Of a stretch of 5,184 nucleotides of DNA, positions 4,925 to 5,184 are shown piece after piece. The notes beneath the pieces were generated by a model. It was not told the DNA's origin and searched no databases. It worked only from the letters and a program-made list of their open reading frames with translations. The DNA lies in assembly GCA_017651645.1 (NCBI GenBank), contig JAGCCO010000178.1, positions 1-5,184 of the forward strand. The letters are read 5' to 3'. Each line of letters starts with the position of its first letter. Positions within the stretch are counted from its first letter, which is position 1. This DNA comes from Bacteroidales bacterium. GTDB taxonomy: Bacteria; Bacteroidota; Bacteroidia; Bacteroidales; F082. The position numbers and the translations under genes are program-made.

Positions 4925-5184
4925 TCATGTGGTTGGGGTTGGTTCGTCAGGACTGTTCCGCACTGCCGTGCGGGGTGGAGGCATCTGGCGATGTGCATTG
5001 AGTTGGCGACCAATTACCTCCTTGGCGACCTTGGCAATGATATCATGCCATTCCTCGATATCTACGCGTGCCATGTTCAGGGCTGACTTCATGGCAGCCT
5101 TGTCAGGCAATTGGAACACGCTACATACGACATCGGAAACGTGACTCTCCAGAGCATCGTAGGAGGCGGAGACCTCCGCCTTGA
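4925..5184 (-). CDS. rep: Replication initiation protein, C-terminal part (same gene as 1-1204)
   Basis: The frame is open from the right edge of the window to a TGA at 4925-4927. It is the same frame as the gene at 1-1204, since 5044-5184 duplicates 1-141. The unique part (5043-4925) adds the last 39 or so residues: a helical stretch with DIIAKVAKEVIGRQL and then a Pro/Thr-rich tail ending PDEPTPTT, which is probably disordered. A shorter reading from an internal ATG at 5119 gives 64 aa but is only the tail of this gene. The gene is followed by a 112-bp gap before the ssb-like gene on the same strand. Confidence 0.85.
   Translation of the reverse strand, partial: KAEVSASYDALESHVSDVVCSVFQLPDKAAMKSALNMARVDIEEWHDIIAKVAKEVIGRQLNAHRQMPPPRTAVRNSPDEPTPTT
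5044..5184. repeat. Terminal direct repeat, right copy (circular contig overlap)
   Basis: This is identical to 1-141. It should be counted once when the molecule is closed to 5,043 bp. It lies inside rep. Confidence 0.95.

Noticed and set aside
1..5184. tRNA or rRNA genes, transposase, toxin-antitoxin pair
   Set aside because: I saw no cloverleaf or rRNA signature, no transposase motifs and no small paired genes of that type on either strand.

Overview
The first 141 bases (1-141) are identical to the last 141 (5044-5184). The window is therefore best read as a complete circular molecule of 5,043 bp, linearised at an arbitrary point inside a gene. The rep gene runs off the left edge and continues in frame from the right edge, which supports the closure. 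Host clues point to Bacteroidota, probably a gut Bacteroidales. Two promoter -7 boxes fit TAnnTTTGC, the start codons lack a clear Shine-Dalgarno sequence, and the long structural-type protein has the N-terminus of the Bacteroidetes family DUF6266.

All four convincing genes are on the minus strand. In transcription order they are: a 417-aa DUF6266-like protein (2846-1593) ending at a hairpin terminator near 1499-1534; a 440-aa rolling-circle replication initiator (1204 through the circle junction to 4925); a 95-aa OB-fold-like single-stranded DNA-binding protein (4812-4525); and a 143-aa protein resembling the 'structural protein P5'/peptidoglycan-hydrolase-like proteins of Bacteroidetes phages (4528-4097). 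The last overlaps the previous gene by four bases and ends before a terminator at 4039-4068.

The rest, about 1.25 kb (2847-4096), looks non-coding and is densely structured. It holds a 235-nt long hairpin with perfect 33-bp basal arms (3794-4028); three copies of an ACTTGTAAA-type site, two of them full TTTACA-N2-TGTAAA palindromes (3654-3792); a 9-bp perfect hairpin (3704-3724); a roughly 480-bp, about 70% GC tract with only 8 T on the + strand (3121-3600); a small GC hairpin (3061-3074); and four tandem 11-bp repeats next to the DUF6266 gene promoter (2951-2994). The rep leader carries an attenuator-like arrangement in which one arm can pair either with its hairpin partner or with an identical sequence just before the start codon.

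Taken together, Rep + SSB + a virion/lysis-type protein + one long beta-rich-looking protein on a 5-kb circle suggest a very small ssDNA phage, phage satellite or rolling-circle plasmid. It has none of the recognisable Microviridae or Inoviridae structural genes. The DUF6266-like protein is then the only candidate for the main virion protein. That virus reading is inference. The circularity, gene set and repeats are seen directly.
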